A stretch of DNA of 36,869 bases from CAYLMM01 sp964384825 (lineage in GTDB: Bacteria; Krumholzibacteriota; Krumholzibacteriia; LZORAL124-64-63). The notes under the pieces are model-generated. The model ran no database searches, was not told where the DNA came from, and was given only the letters and a program-made list of their open reading frames with translations. Shown here piece by piece: positions 7,866 to 15,241 of this stretch (position 1 is its first letter; each line of letters begins with the position of its first letter). The DNA lies in the NCBI GenBank assembly GCA_964384825.1, contig CAYLMM010000026.1, positions 1 through 36,869 on the forward strand. Reading direction: 5' to 3'. The translations under genes were made by a program, and so were the position numbers.

Positions 7866-10800
7866 CGCATCACCACCAGGCGTTGCAGGTCGCTGGATGC
7901 GGCGCCGACGGCCGTATCCAGTTCGACCCGGTACAGATAGACGCCGTTGGCCAGGTGGTCGCCGGCGCCGTCGCGCCCGTCCCAGGGCACCAGCGCCTCG
8001 CCGGCCGCTCCGCCGGCGACGGGAATCTCGGCCACCCTGCGGCCCGCCACCGAGAACACCACGATCCGCCCGGAAGACCAGTCGGCCTCGGCCCGGAACA
8101 GGAAGCGGGTGGCGTCGACCATCGGATTGGGAAAGGCCTGGGGGATGCTCACCAGTTCTCCGCTCGGCGGCTCCGCTTCGGCGGCCATGGTGAACACGGT
8201 CCGGTAGCCGTCCACCTCCAGCACGACCGCCAGATCGGATTCGGCCTTGCCGGGATCCGGGACGGCGGTGAACTCCAGGTCCAGCTCATGGGGCCCGGCG
8301 CGCTCGACGGAGATGTCGCTCAGCGCCAGGTTCCGGCCGGTCAGCCCGAGCACCGCGTCGGCGGCGATCCAGGCCGTCGTGCCGACCTGCCCGGAGAAGG
8401 TCAGCGGTTCGCCCTCGATGAACGCCACCGCCCCTTCGACCACGGCCTCGCCGTCCAGATAGAGATCGAATGGCTGGGGCAGCCGCAGGGTGAGACCCGC
8501 GGGAGCGCCGGTCGGCAGACCGCCGGTGTCGTAGACCTCGATCGTGACCTCGTGATCGAAGGGCCGCACCGGCAGCGCCAGGTCCCAGACCGCGTGCTGA
8601 TCGCTCGGAGCGCCGTCCGGGGTGCCGCCCGTCGCGGCGGACGAAAGATCGTCGCCCTCGGAATCGGTCACCGCCAGCCTGTCGAGGCCGGCTTCGTCCC
8701 AGGCCTCGACCGTCAACGACAGCAGGTTCGATTCGCCGACCGCGGCGATCTGCTGACCGTCGGCCAGGAGTTCGCCGCCGAGGGCGACCTCGATCGCCGG
8801 CGGCCCGCAGTCGACGACCATCAACGGGTCGCCGAGCAGCGCGAACTGGGCCACCAAACGCCGCGCCGTCAACTGGTACAGGTGGGACGAGAGATAGGCG
8901 GCCTCCGGCGCGAACAGCATCTCGCCCAGGATCCAGCGCGACCGCTCGGGATCCCCCGATCGCGGCGGGCTCTGCATCCAGATCCGGAACTGCTCTGCGG
9001 CCAGGCCGGCGTTGGTGCTGAGGAATTCGTAGCCGGGGCTGCCGTAGACCGCGACGGCGCCGGCGCCGTCGCGCAGCAGCATCTTCTCGCCCAGCGACGG
9101 GGTCTGGGCGCTGGTCCGTTCGGCCGCGTCCTTGGCCCAGGTCGCGATGTGGCAGCCGAGACCGACGAAGATCCACGGCTTGCCCGCGTTGGCCAGGCTC
9201 GCGATGTCGCGACGCGAACTCGTGATGCCCACGATATCCTCGACGGCGTGCTCGTGCGCCAGCAGGTAATCGTTGGCGTGGCCCTGGTAGAGCAGGAACG
9301 CCGCCCCCTGCCCCGCCTGCGGCAGCAGGGCGCCGTCGGTGACGTCGGTGAAGCAGTAGCCCTGGAACAGGTCGTCGTTGCGTTCAGTCTGTCCGGGCTC
9401 CAGGTACTGGTCGAGGTAGGTCTTCAGATAGATGCGCACCGTCTCGAGCGTGCCGGCGGCCAGGGTGTCCCAGCCCGCGGCGCCGCTTTCGAGGCTCTGC
9501 TGGAAAGCGGCTTCCAGGGCGTCGTACTCGGTGTTCTGCGATGTCACGTCGTAGCCCGACGACCATTCGTCGTCGGCCAGGAACAGGGCCCGACGCTTCC
9601 AGGCGGCGTCGCCCGCGTTCTCGAAGGCGATCACCTTGCCGATCATCGCCTGCAGCTCGTCGGGGCTGTTGCAGGGGAAGCGCCCGACGAGCATCTCGGG
9701 CATGTTCACCCCGTCGTCGGGATAATCGCCGATGATCTCGCTCATGGCGTACCACTTGTCCGAAGCCAGCATCTCGGTCGGATAGCTTCCCCAGCTCCAT
9801 GAGTGATGATGCGACGGCAGCCAGTCCTTCTGCCCGGCCGGGGCCTTCAGGTTGCGCGCGTTCTCGCTGGCGTCGCCGACCAGCACCAGGGCCCACGGCG
9901 CCCAGCCCGGCTTTCCGAGGGCCGCCAGCACGAAGCGCCGGATCGCGTCGGGACTCTTCAGCCCGCCGCCGAACCGGTCGTAGACCGCGTGCGAATCGAC
10001 GGTCAGGATGTCGAGATCGCCGCCGGCCCGCGCGATCCGATGATCGATCCAGGGCTGCAGCGCGGTACGGAAATCGGGATGGGTCACAACCAGCACGTCC
10101 GGAGCCGTCGCGCGGTCCAGCGGATCCCCGGCGTCGACGACCTCGCTCGCCCGGTAGGTCGGGAACGCCGCGATCGTCTCGTCCAGGGCGCCGGCCCGGG
10201 CCCAGAATCTCCGCGCCGTCCCGTCCTGGGGAACGGTCAGCGTCAATTTCCAGCCGGCCCCGTCCTGGACTACGTTCGCGCCGTCCAGGGCGATCTCCAG
10301 CGGGCGGTGGGGATCGGTCACGTCGAACAGATGGACGTCCTCGCGGGTGAAGCCGGTCACCTCGATCGGGACCGCGCCGACAGTCTCGCCGCAATGGAAC
10401 AGGAGCTGATCGCCCAGCGCCTCGTAACGGGCCCGGTACGAGATCTCGAACCAGTCGAGGTAGCCCAGCATCATGCTGCTGCCGTCGCGCACGACCTTCA
10501 GCGAGACGCCGCTTTCGCCCAGAGTCGTTCCGGCCAGCCCGCCGGCGATCAGGGTGTTGCCGCCGTTGGTCGTGACCACGGTGCCCAGATCGGTGGAGCC
10601 GGCGTCCGATTCCAGCGAGGCCCGCATCGTCTGCTGAAACAAGCTGAAGGCCATCACGCCGACCCTGACCTCTCCGTCCAGAGCGCTCTCGACAGGATTC
10701 CACAGCGTCAGCGGCACCGTCACGCCGGCGTCGAAGGCGCTGTTCCAGCGGTACCGGTCGGCATCCGAATTGATGGGCTGCAGGGCGTAGGCCTCGTCCT

Positions 10801-12112
10801 CCTCGTAGGCGTCGACGCGGCGGTAGGAATCCAGCGGCGAACCGGCGGCCGGAGTCATCTGCTCGCTGCCCATCCGCGCCCAGGGCCGCCCCGGGTCGGG
10901 ATCCCGGAAGGCCAGATAGTAGATGTTGCCCGCGTTGACCGGGTCGTTCTCGGCGGGGTTCCAGGTTTCGTTCGGATCCCCGCAACCGTCCTGCTCCACG
11001 CCGTCGCCGTCGATGTACGGGCCGTCGTCGCGCGGCCGCAGCCCCCAGAAGACGAACGATTCGCCGTCCGAGAACGTTCCCCCGTCGCCGAGCAGCAGCA
11101 CCGGCACCTCGATCTCCCGGTAGCCGCCGTCGGCCAGCGGATCGTAGCGGCGCTGGTAGAGCCGGATCTGATCCTCGGCGACATCGGCCGCGGTCAGCAA
11201 TCCTCCGGCCCGCAGGGAAGCCCCGCTGACCCGGTGCATCCGCGAGCGGGTGACCGGCAGCCTGATTTCGGCCTGCAGCAAGGGGCCTGCGGCCGAGATC
11301 CGCTTCTCATCCAGGGCCGATCGCCGCGGCGGTTCGGCCGTCGTCTCGCGAGGCCAATCGGACAGGACCTCGCCGTTCAGGAACACCGCTCCGAAGCGGG
11401 CGTCCTCGCGGGCCATGACCCCGCCGCCGACCTCGCCGGCCTCGGGATCGGCCTCGAAACGGACCTCCCAGACGCCGGAGCGCAGCACCCGACGGGCCTC
11501 GCCCGCCGTCCCCGCTTCGACCGGCAGCACCTGCAGCGGCACGATGCGCCGCCCGCGCCAGCGCACGACCTCCCCCAGCGAAACCACGTCGCGCCGCGGC
11601 CGAAGAACCTTCAGCGCCTCGACGTCCAGGGCCGGATCGATCCGCGACCGCTCGCCGGGCAGCAGGATCTCGTCGACCGGTTCGGCCGCCAACCCGTCGC
11701 GGGCGGGGCGCAGCACCGGCGTCGGCGCGACCATCAGCCGCCGTCCGTCGAGCATGTCCCAGCGGGTGGAGACGGTATGCAGGACCGGCCTGGTTCCGGG
11801 CGGAACGACCAGCCAGCCGCCGGCCACCGGCACCATGGGCGCGGCCGGTTCGCCAGTGGCGGCGAAACCCTCGATCCGGGGCTCGGCGAGAGCCAGGGCC
11901 CCGCCGCGCAGTTCATGGGTCCGCCATTCGATGTCGCCGGTCTCGAGCGAAAGGCGCACGGCCGACCGATCCGAACTCTCGACGCGCAACGGCCCCGCCG
12001 CCCGGGCCGGCGAAAGGCCCGACAGCAGCGTCGCCAGACCGACCAGCGCAGCCAGGGCCGCCGGTATGGCCCGGCCACGGATTTCCGGACAGAGATTCGT
12101 GACTCGGATCAT
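7862..12112 (-). CDS. Secreted gingipain-type (C25) cysteine peptidase with FlgD-like C-terminal domain
   Basis: A 1416-residue exported protein. The start ATG at 12112 has AAGGAGAG 8 bases upstream. A signal peptide ends near SPARAA (residue 39). A long beta-rich propeptide-like region follows. The peptidase C25 domain (about 690-1110) shows VLVVTHPDF, LVLVGDASEN, MPEMLVGRFPC, YQGHANDYLLAHE with the catalytic-type histidine, and FVGLGCHIATW with the catalytic-type cysteine. Ig-like segments follow. The C-terminus (about 1325-1416) holds PNPMVDATRFLF, VFSVAGRRV and WDGRDGAGDHLANGVYLYRVEL, a FlgD-Ig/T9SS-target-like domain. The overall plan resembles the sortase-like PorU group, but whether it works as a protease or sortase is not shown. 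The coupling to murQ and anmK is unexpected for a surface protein. Confidence 0.88.
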   Translation of the reverse strand: MIRVTNLCPEIRGRAIPAALAALVGLATLLSGLSPARAAGPLRVESSDRSAVRLSLETGDIEWRTHELRGGALALAEPRIEGFAATGEPAAPMVPVAGGWLVVPPGTRPVLHTVSTRWDMLDGRRLMVAPTPVLRPARDGLAAEPVDEILLPGERSRIDPALDVEALKVLRPRRDVVSLGEVVRWRGRRIVPLQVLPVEAGTAGEARRVLRSGVWEVRFEADPEAGEVGGGVMAREDARFGAVFLNGEVLSDWPRETTAEPPRRSALDEKRISAAGPLLQAEIRLPVTRSRMHRVSGASLRAGGLLTAADVAEDQIRLYQRRYDPLADGGYREIEVPVLLLGDGGTFSDGESFVFWGLRPRDDGPYIDGDGVEQDGCGDPNETWNPAENDPVNAGNIYYLAFRDPDPGRPWARMGSEQMTPAAGSPLDSYRRVDAYEEDEAYALQPINSDADRYRWNSAFDAGVTVPLTLWNPVESALDGEVRVGVMAFSLFQQTMRASLESDAGSTDLGTVVTTNGGNTLIAGGLAGTTLGESGVSLKVVRDGSSMMLGYLDWFEISYRARYEALGDQLLFHCGETVGAVPIEVTGFTREDVHLFDVTDPHRPLEIALDGANVVQDGAGWKLTLTVPQDGTARRFWARAGALDETIAAFPTYRASEVVDAGDPLDRATAPDVLVVTHPDFRTALQPWIDHRIARAGGDLDILTVDSHAVYDRFGGGLKSPDAIRRFVLAALGKPGWAPWALVLVGDASENARNLKAPAGQKDWLPSHHHSWSWGSYPTEMLASDKWYAMSEIIGDYPDDGVNMPEMLVGRFPCNSPDELQAMIGKVIAFENAGDAAWKRRALFLADDEWSSGYDVTSQNTEYDALEAAFQQSLESGAAGWDTLAAGTLETVRIYLKTYLDQYLEPGQTERNDDLFQGYCFTDVTDGALLPQAGQGAAFLLYQGHANDYLLAHEHAVEDIVGITSSRRDIASLANAGKPWIFVGLGCHIATWAKDAAERTSAQTPSLGEKMLLRDGAGAVAVYGSPGYEFLSTNAGLAAEQFRIWMQSPPRSGDPERSRWILGEMLFAPEAAYLSSHLYQLTARRLVAQFALLGDPLMVVDCGPPAIEVALGGELLADGQQIAAVGESNLLSLTVEAWDEAGLDRLAVTDSEGDDLSSAATGGTPDGAPSDQHAVWDLALPVRPFDHEVTIEVYDTGGLPTGAPAGLTLRLPQPFDLYLDGEAVVEGAVAFIEGEPLTFSGQVGTTAWIAADAVLGLTGRNLALSDISVERAGPHELDLEFTAVPDPGKAESDLAVVLEVDGYRTVFTMAAEAEPPSGELVSIPQAFPNPMVDATRFLFRAEADWSSGRIVVFSVAGRRVAEIPVAGGAAGEALVPWDGRDGAGDHLANGVYLYRVELDTAVGAASSDLQRLVVMR

Positions 12113-12174
12113 GCCGAACTCTCCTTCGTTCCGGACAGAAGAGTGGGAAGTCGTTCAGGGGCAGGACTTTCCAC

Positions 12175-12203
12175 AGTATACGCCCACCCCCCGGAACGGT
12201 CAA
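12175..12203 (-). promoter_or_regulatory. Sigma-70-type promoter for the C25-murQ-anmK operon
   Basis: On the minus strand TTGACC (12203-12198) and TATACT (12180-12175) are separated by exactly 17 bases; each hexamer matches the consensus at five of six positions. Transcription would begin near 12168, about 55 bases before the C25 start codon. Confidence 0.7.
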
Positions 12204-12236
12204 TCCCTCGCCGCCCGATATCCCCGGATATGCAGA

Positions 12237-12260
12237 AGGGGCGGGAATGATCCCGCCCCT
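12237..12260 (-). terminator. Hairpin after the secreted-protein gene
   Basis: AGGGGCGGGA and TCCCGCCCCT form a perfect 10-bp stem with a 4-base loop, 28 bases after the stop at 12289. No strong T tract follows on the minus strand, so it is a probable but not textbook terminator. Confidence 0.5.
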
Positions 12261-12288
12261 CGTCGACCGTCGACCGGTGAAGATCCGC

Positions 12289-12930
12289 TTAGAACAGGGC
12301 CTTCACGGCGCCCCAGGACTTGGCCTCGGGCGCGGGGTTGGTCATCTCGCCGTTGATCACGAAGCAGGGTACGTCGAAGCCGCCGGTGGGCGGATACAAC
12401 GGAGCGATGTCGCCCGCGGTGGCGCCGGCATAGCTGGGCCAGCCGGGAACGGCTTCGATGATGTCCAGGTGATAGTCGCGAGCGTAGAAGTTGATCGGCT
12501 CGGTATCGGCGGTGGAATAGCCGCTGATGCTGGCCATGGGAACCACGCCGTAGGCGTTGGGAGCGACCGCCAGGGGCAGTTCGCCGATGCCGATGCGGAA
12601 GCCGACGTCGATCGTGCCGTCGCCGTTGTCGGTGGTCTCACCGAAATCGACGTTGCCGTTGATCATGGCGTCGGTGATCGCGGCTGTGGGGCCGGCCACG
12701 CGGATCGTGCCCTCGAAACCGCCGACATAGCCCTCGGAAGGATTGCAGATGCAGACCGTGACCGTCCAGGTCACGAACACGCCGGGCACGTCCATCGAGT
12801 AGACGGGCTCGGCGGCGTCGCCGGTCGGGAAGACGCAGAGCGCGTCCGGACCCGGGTACTGCGCCAACGCGGCGCCGGCGGACAGCGCGACCACCGCCAT
12901 GAGGGAGAGAGCAAATAGCATTCTCTTCAT
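12289..12930 (-). CDS. Secreted protein with WGxVKALF C-terminus (paralogue 1)
   Basis: A 213-residue exported protein of unknown function. ATG at 12930 opens MKRMLFALSLMAVVALSAGAALA, a clear signal peptide. The mature part has VCICNPSEGYVGGFEG, a NVDFGETTDNGDGTIDVGF segment, GGFDVPCFVING and the terminal SWGAVKALF. The gene at 13277 shares these landmarks in the same order (NPS...GFEG, GNVDFG, GGxDxP...NG, SWGxVKALF), so the two are tandem paralogues. The compact beta-rich sequence and the conserved C-terminus suggest a surface or extracellular protein with a sorting-type tail (inference). It has its own predicted promoter at 13101-13129, a leader of about 165 bases, and a hairpin after the stop. 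No enzyme motif is visible. Confidence 0.75.
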   Translation of the reverse strand: MKRMLFALSLMAVVALSAGAALAQYPGPDALCVFPTGDAAEPVYSMDVPGVFVTWTVTVCICNPSEGYVGGFEGTIRVAGPTAAITDAMINGNVDFGETTDNGDGTIDVGFRIGIGELPLAVAPNAYGVVPMASISGYSTADTEPINFYARDYHLDIIEAVPGWPSYAGATAGDIAPLYPPTGGFDVPCFVINGEMTNPAPEAKSWGAVKALF

Positions 12931-13100
12931 TGTTTTCTGACCCCTTTCCATTCTGACCAGAATTGCAAGTGGTAATCCGCGCCCAAGGCCGTCAACCCCA
13001 AGCAGGTCGCCAACGATTCGCCCGGAGCTCCTCTCCGGGCAGTGACTCTCGTGTTCCATGGTTCGCCGGACAAGCAAGTACCAGACCGGGACCCTGTGTC

Positions 13101-13129
13101 AATATCCATGGAAGCCCGGAACCTGTCAA
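13101..13129 (-). promoter_or_regulatory. Predicted promoter for the paralogue 1 gene
   Basis: On the minus strand a perfect TTGACA (13129-13124) is followed after 17 bases by GATATT (13106-13101), a four-of-six -10 element. A second TTGACA overlaps just downstream (13102-13097). The site lies between the terminator of the upstream gene and the start codon at 12930. Confidence 0.5.
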
Positions 13130-13194
13130 GGGCGTAGTCTGCCCGCAGCTTACCGATGTGTCCAGTCAAAAACGCTCGGGCGGAGCATAAAAAA

Positions 13195-13226
13195 ACCGGT
13201 TCCCGGAAGAGTTTCCGGGAACCGGT
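13195..13226 (-). terminator. Strong intrinsic terminator
   Basis: ACCGGTTCCCGGAA (13195-13208) and TTCCGGGAACCGGT (13213-13226) form a perfect 14-bp stem with a 4-base loop. On the minus strand it is followed at once by a run of seven T, 50 bases after the stop of the gene at 13277. This is a textbook intrinsic terminator. Confidence 0.92.
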
Positions 13227-13276
13227 CCATCGAATCAACCTGAGCCGCGGCCGAAGCCGCGATCAAATGAAAACTC

Positions 13277-13891
13277 TTAGAACAGAGCCTTCACGCTGCC
13301 CCAGGACTGGTCGCCGTTATCGACAACGGCATCGCCGTTGACGCGGGCCACGGGCAGATCATAGCCGCCCGAAACAGCCTGCAGGGGAATCAGGTTGCCG
13401 GCATCCAGGGCGTCGGCATACATGGCGTAGTCCACACCGGGAATGCTGGGGTTGTTGCCGGGAGCGGCGAAGATCTCGATCGGATTCGTGTCCATGGGAT
13501 AGAACTGGAACTGACCGACGAGAACGACACCGTTGACATCGGCGTAGGAAGCCAGAGCGCCCACGCCGGCGCCCGCGCGCCAGTCGACATTGGTCGGACC
13601 ACTGCTCGCGCCGAAGTCGACGTTACCGAAAACGCCGTCGACCTTCTGCAGAGCGATGTAGTTACCGATGACGTTGACGCCACCCTCGAAGCCCGAAACA
13701 CCGTTGTTTCCGGACGGGTTGGTCACACACAGGTTGCAGACAAGCAGACCCATGGGAGAGGCCGCGGTAGAGGTCATCTCGGCAGCATCGTCGAAATAGA
13801 CGCCGATGCCATCAGGATCGGGATCGGCCGCCGCGAAGGCCGCGCTGGCCATCATGGCGCTCAGAGCGAGTAGCACCAAGAGCTTCTTCAT
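13277..13891 (-). CDS. Secreted protein with WGxVKALF C-terminus (paralogue 2)
   Basis: A 204-residue exported protein of unknown function, paralogous to the gene at 12289. Signal peptide MKKLLVLLALSAMMASAAFA is followed by DPDPDGIGVYFDD, a VCNLCVTNPSGNNGVSGFEGG segment, GNVDFGASSG, GGYDLPVARVNGDAVVDNG and the terminal SWGSVKALF. ATG is preceded by AGAAGGAG at ideal spacing. The two cysteines in CNLC and the conserved tail are the only striking motifs. It lies 123 bases downstream of a dockerin-repeat protein and could be cotranscribed with it, although a hairpin lies between them. A strong terminator follows. A structural or matrix role at the cell surface is a guess. Confidence 0.78.
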   Translation of the reverse strand: MKKLLVLLALSAMMASAAFAAADPDPDGIGVYFDDAAEMTSTAASPMGLLVCNLCVTNPSGNNGVSGFEGGVNVIGNYIALQKVDGVFGNVDFGASSGPTNVDWRAGAGVGALASYADVNGVVLVGQFQFYPMDTNPIEIFAAPGNNPSIPGVDYAMYADALDAGNLIPLQAVSGGYDLPVARVNGDAVVDNGDQSWGSVKALF

Positions 13892-13939
13892 GTTGCGTCT
13901 CCTTCTAGTGGTGTGAGTTCCATCTTTTCCGGTTCTTGT

Positions 13940-13974
13940 GCGGCGGCCCGCCCCTTTAGCGGAGGGGCCGCCGC
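13940..13974 (-). terminator. GC-rich hairpin between secreted-protein genes
   Basis: GCGGCGGCCC and GGGCCGCCGC form a perfect 10-bp stem around a 15-base loop that can fold an alternative GCCCCT/AGGGGC stem. It lies 41 bases after the stop at 14015. It lacks a T tract, so it may be a terminator, an attenuator or an RNA-stabilising structure. Confidence 0.4.
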
Positions 13975-14014
13975 CTCGAAAACGAAAAAGCTGTCCAACG
14001 TCACTGACGAATGA

Positions 14015-14653
14015 TTACGGGCACACGGTATCGAGGCCACCGGAGAACAGCACGATATCCGACAGGTTGACGGTCCCGTCGAAGTAGAAGTCACCGGCGT
14101 AATCATAAGCAGCGCCCGGAGCCAGCATTCCGCCGAACAGCGTAATGTCGCTCAGGTTGACCTGAAGGTCACCGCTGATGTCAGGGCTGTTGAACAGGAT
14201 GTCCAGGTTGCTGCCGACCAGCGGAGCACCGCTGACAACGACAACAGCCTGCTCGCCAGGAGCCGAGAAGCCACCGGCAGCGAGCTCGGAGATGAACACG
14301 GTCTGTCCGTTGACGTTGGTGCTACCATCGGCGGTAGTACCACCGGGGCAAGCAACCATACCACCGGCAGACGTCTCCATCCAGATATCCTCGAAAGGAT
14401 ACAGGAAGACAGGGGCACCATTGCCGTCCTTCAGCGTCACGGTAACGGTCGCGTCGGTGGTGGCTCCACCCGACAGCATGGCGTCGTCGATACGAGCGCC
14501 GGTTCCCGGAAGCTGGTTGAAGACGGAAACCTGGGCGCCGGCCGCAGTCGCAGCCGAGGACAGGTCGAGATCAGGAATGCCCGCGTACCCAAAGGCCGCA
14601 AGGCCCAAGGTCGCAACGCAAACCAACAATCCCATAACGTTCCTACGAAGCAT
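14015..14653 (-). CDS. Secreted protein with C-terminal dockerin-like repeats
   Basis: A 212-residue exported protein. ATG at 14653 follows TAGGAGG seven bases upstream, a very strong ribosome site. The signal peptide ends near FGYAG. The middle (about 30-150) is a threonine- and valine-rich beta domain with TVTVTLKDGNGAPV. The C-terminus contains two loops, DISGDLQVNLSDITLF (about 158) and DFYFDGTVNLSDIVLF (about 191). These fit the duplicated calcium-binding EF-hand-like pattern of type I dockerins. In cellulosome systems dockerins bind cohesins; in other phyla such repeats are general surface modules (family knowledge). No cohesin gene is present here. It is the first of three secreted-protein genes in a row, probably transcribed from the site at 14767-14796. 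Confidence 0.75.
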   Translation of the reverse strand: MLRRNVMGLLVCVATLGLAAFGYAGIPDLDLSSAATAAGAQVSVFNQLPGTGARIDDAMLSGGATTDATVTVTLKDGNGAPVFLYPFEDIWMETSAGGMVACPGGTTADGSTNVNGQTVFISELAAGGFSAPGEQAVVVVSGAPLVGSNLDILFNSPDISGDLQVNLSDITLFGGMLAPGAAYDYAGDFYFDGTVNLSDIVLFSGGLDTVCP

Positions 14654-14766
14654 TAGGACACCTCCTAATAGGCATTTCCATGCGAGGGCGGCAAACCCAA
14701 GCGAGAACGATGGCAGTTACGTCGACCCTCCTTCCACTCTTCGCAGTCCAAAACTTGACGCGAATG

Positions 14767-14796
14767 AGTGTACCACCCTGTCGACGCGCTGCGCAA
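14767..14796 (-). promoter_or_regulatory. Possible promoter for the dockerin-like gene
   Basis: On the minus strand TTGCGC (14796-14791) and TACACT (14772-14767) are 18 bases apart, in a stretch locally richer in A and T than its surroundings. The match is moderate; the predicted leader is about 105 bases. Confidence 0.35.
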
Positions 14797-14911
14797 CCCT
14801 ATTTTTTCGTATCCATCATTAATTCACAAATGATCAGATTCCAAGCCCGACATCGACTTGCGGCTTCATGAGCAATTCGAGAAGGCTTTTTCGGAGGGCG
14901 GGAAAAGGGAG

Positions 14912-14988
14912 TGGTGGGCGAAACAGGGCTCGAACCTGTGACCTCCTGCTTGTAAGGCAGGCGCTCTGACCAGCTGAGCTATTCGCCC
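14912..14988 (-). tRNA. tRNA-Val (anticodon TAC), CCA encoded
   Basis: Read on the minus strand, GGGCGAA pairs with TTCGCCC as the acceptor stem. The D arm AGCTCAGCTGGTCAGAGC, the anticodon stem CCTGC/GCAGG with loop CTTACAA (anticodon TAC), and the T arm with GGTTCGAGCC are all present. Discriminator A and a genomically encoded CCA follow. The 5' end overlaps the last codons of the small membrane protein gene upstream by ten bases. Confidence 0.95.
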
Positions 14989-15155
14989 TTGTGCGATAGA
15001 AACGAACGAATGAGAAAAACGGGAATCAAGACGCAATAACCCAGCACCAGCAGGATCGGCGCGGCGGAGATATCGCCGCCGGCGAGCAGCACGTAGCCCA
15101 GGACGATGGCCAGGGCGCCGCCGATCAGCAGCAGGTTGTTCTTCACGAAGGACAT
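14979..15155 (-). CDS. 58-residue two-helix membrane protein overlapping tRNA-Val
   Basis: ATG at 15155 is preceded by GAGGAG at ideal spacing, and the frame ends with TAG at 14979-14981. The protein opens MSFVKNNLLLIGGALAIVLG and continues with YVLLAGGDISAAPILLVLGY and a CVLIPVFLI segment before a basic end. That gives two hydrophobic helices joined by a short GGDIS turn, a typical small inner-membrane protein. I do not recognise a family. The final codons GGC GAA TAG are also the first bases of tRNA-Val on the same strand, so the gene and the tRNA share ten bases. Processing of the tRNA 5' end by RNase P would remove the stop codon from the message. It lies 86 bases after mltG, with a hairpin between them. 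Confidence 0.8.
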   Translation of the reverse strand: MSFVKNNLLLIGGALAIVLGYVLLAGGDISAAPILLVLGYCVLIPVFLIRSFLSHKGE

Positions 15156-15200
15156 CTCGTCTCTCCTCTGGCCGGTGCGGAATGCTCGAAGCCGGTGTCG

Positions 15201-15227
15201 GCCGACGCCTACGGTAAGGCGTCCGGC
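15201..15227 (-). terminator. Hairpin after mltG
   Basis: GACGCCT (15204-15210) and AGGCGTC (15217-15223) pair around a 6-base loop, and the stem can be extended by GCC/GGC across a one-base bulge. It lies 15 bases after the mltG stop. There is no T tract, so it may be a weak terminator or a processing site. Confidence 0.35.
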
Positions 15228-15241
15228 GCGGCCGCGTCAAG

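Noticed and set aside
5851..12250. Very long plus-strand open frames opposite anmK, murQ and the C25 gene (for example 5851-7101, 6636-7940, 7883-9802, 9803-12250)
   Set aside because: They are antisense to genes with clear family motifs, have Arg/Gly/Ala-rich translations without domains, and arise because GC-rich codon use leaves few stops on the other strand.
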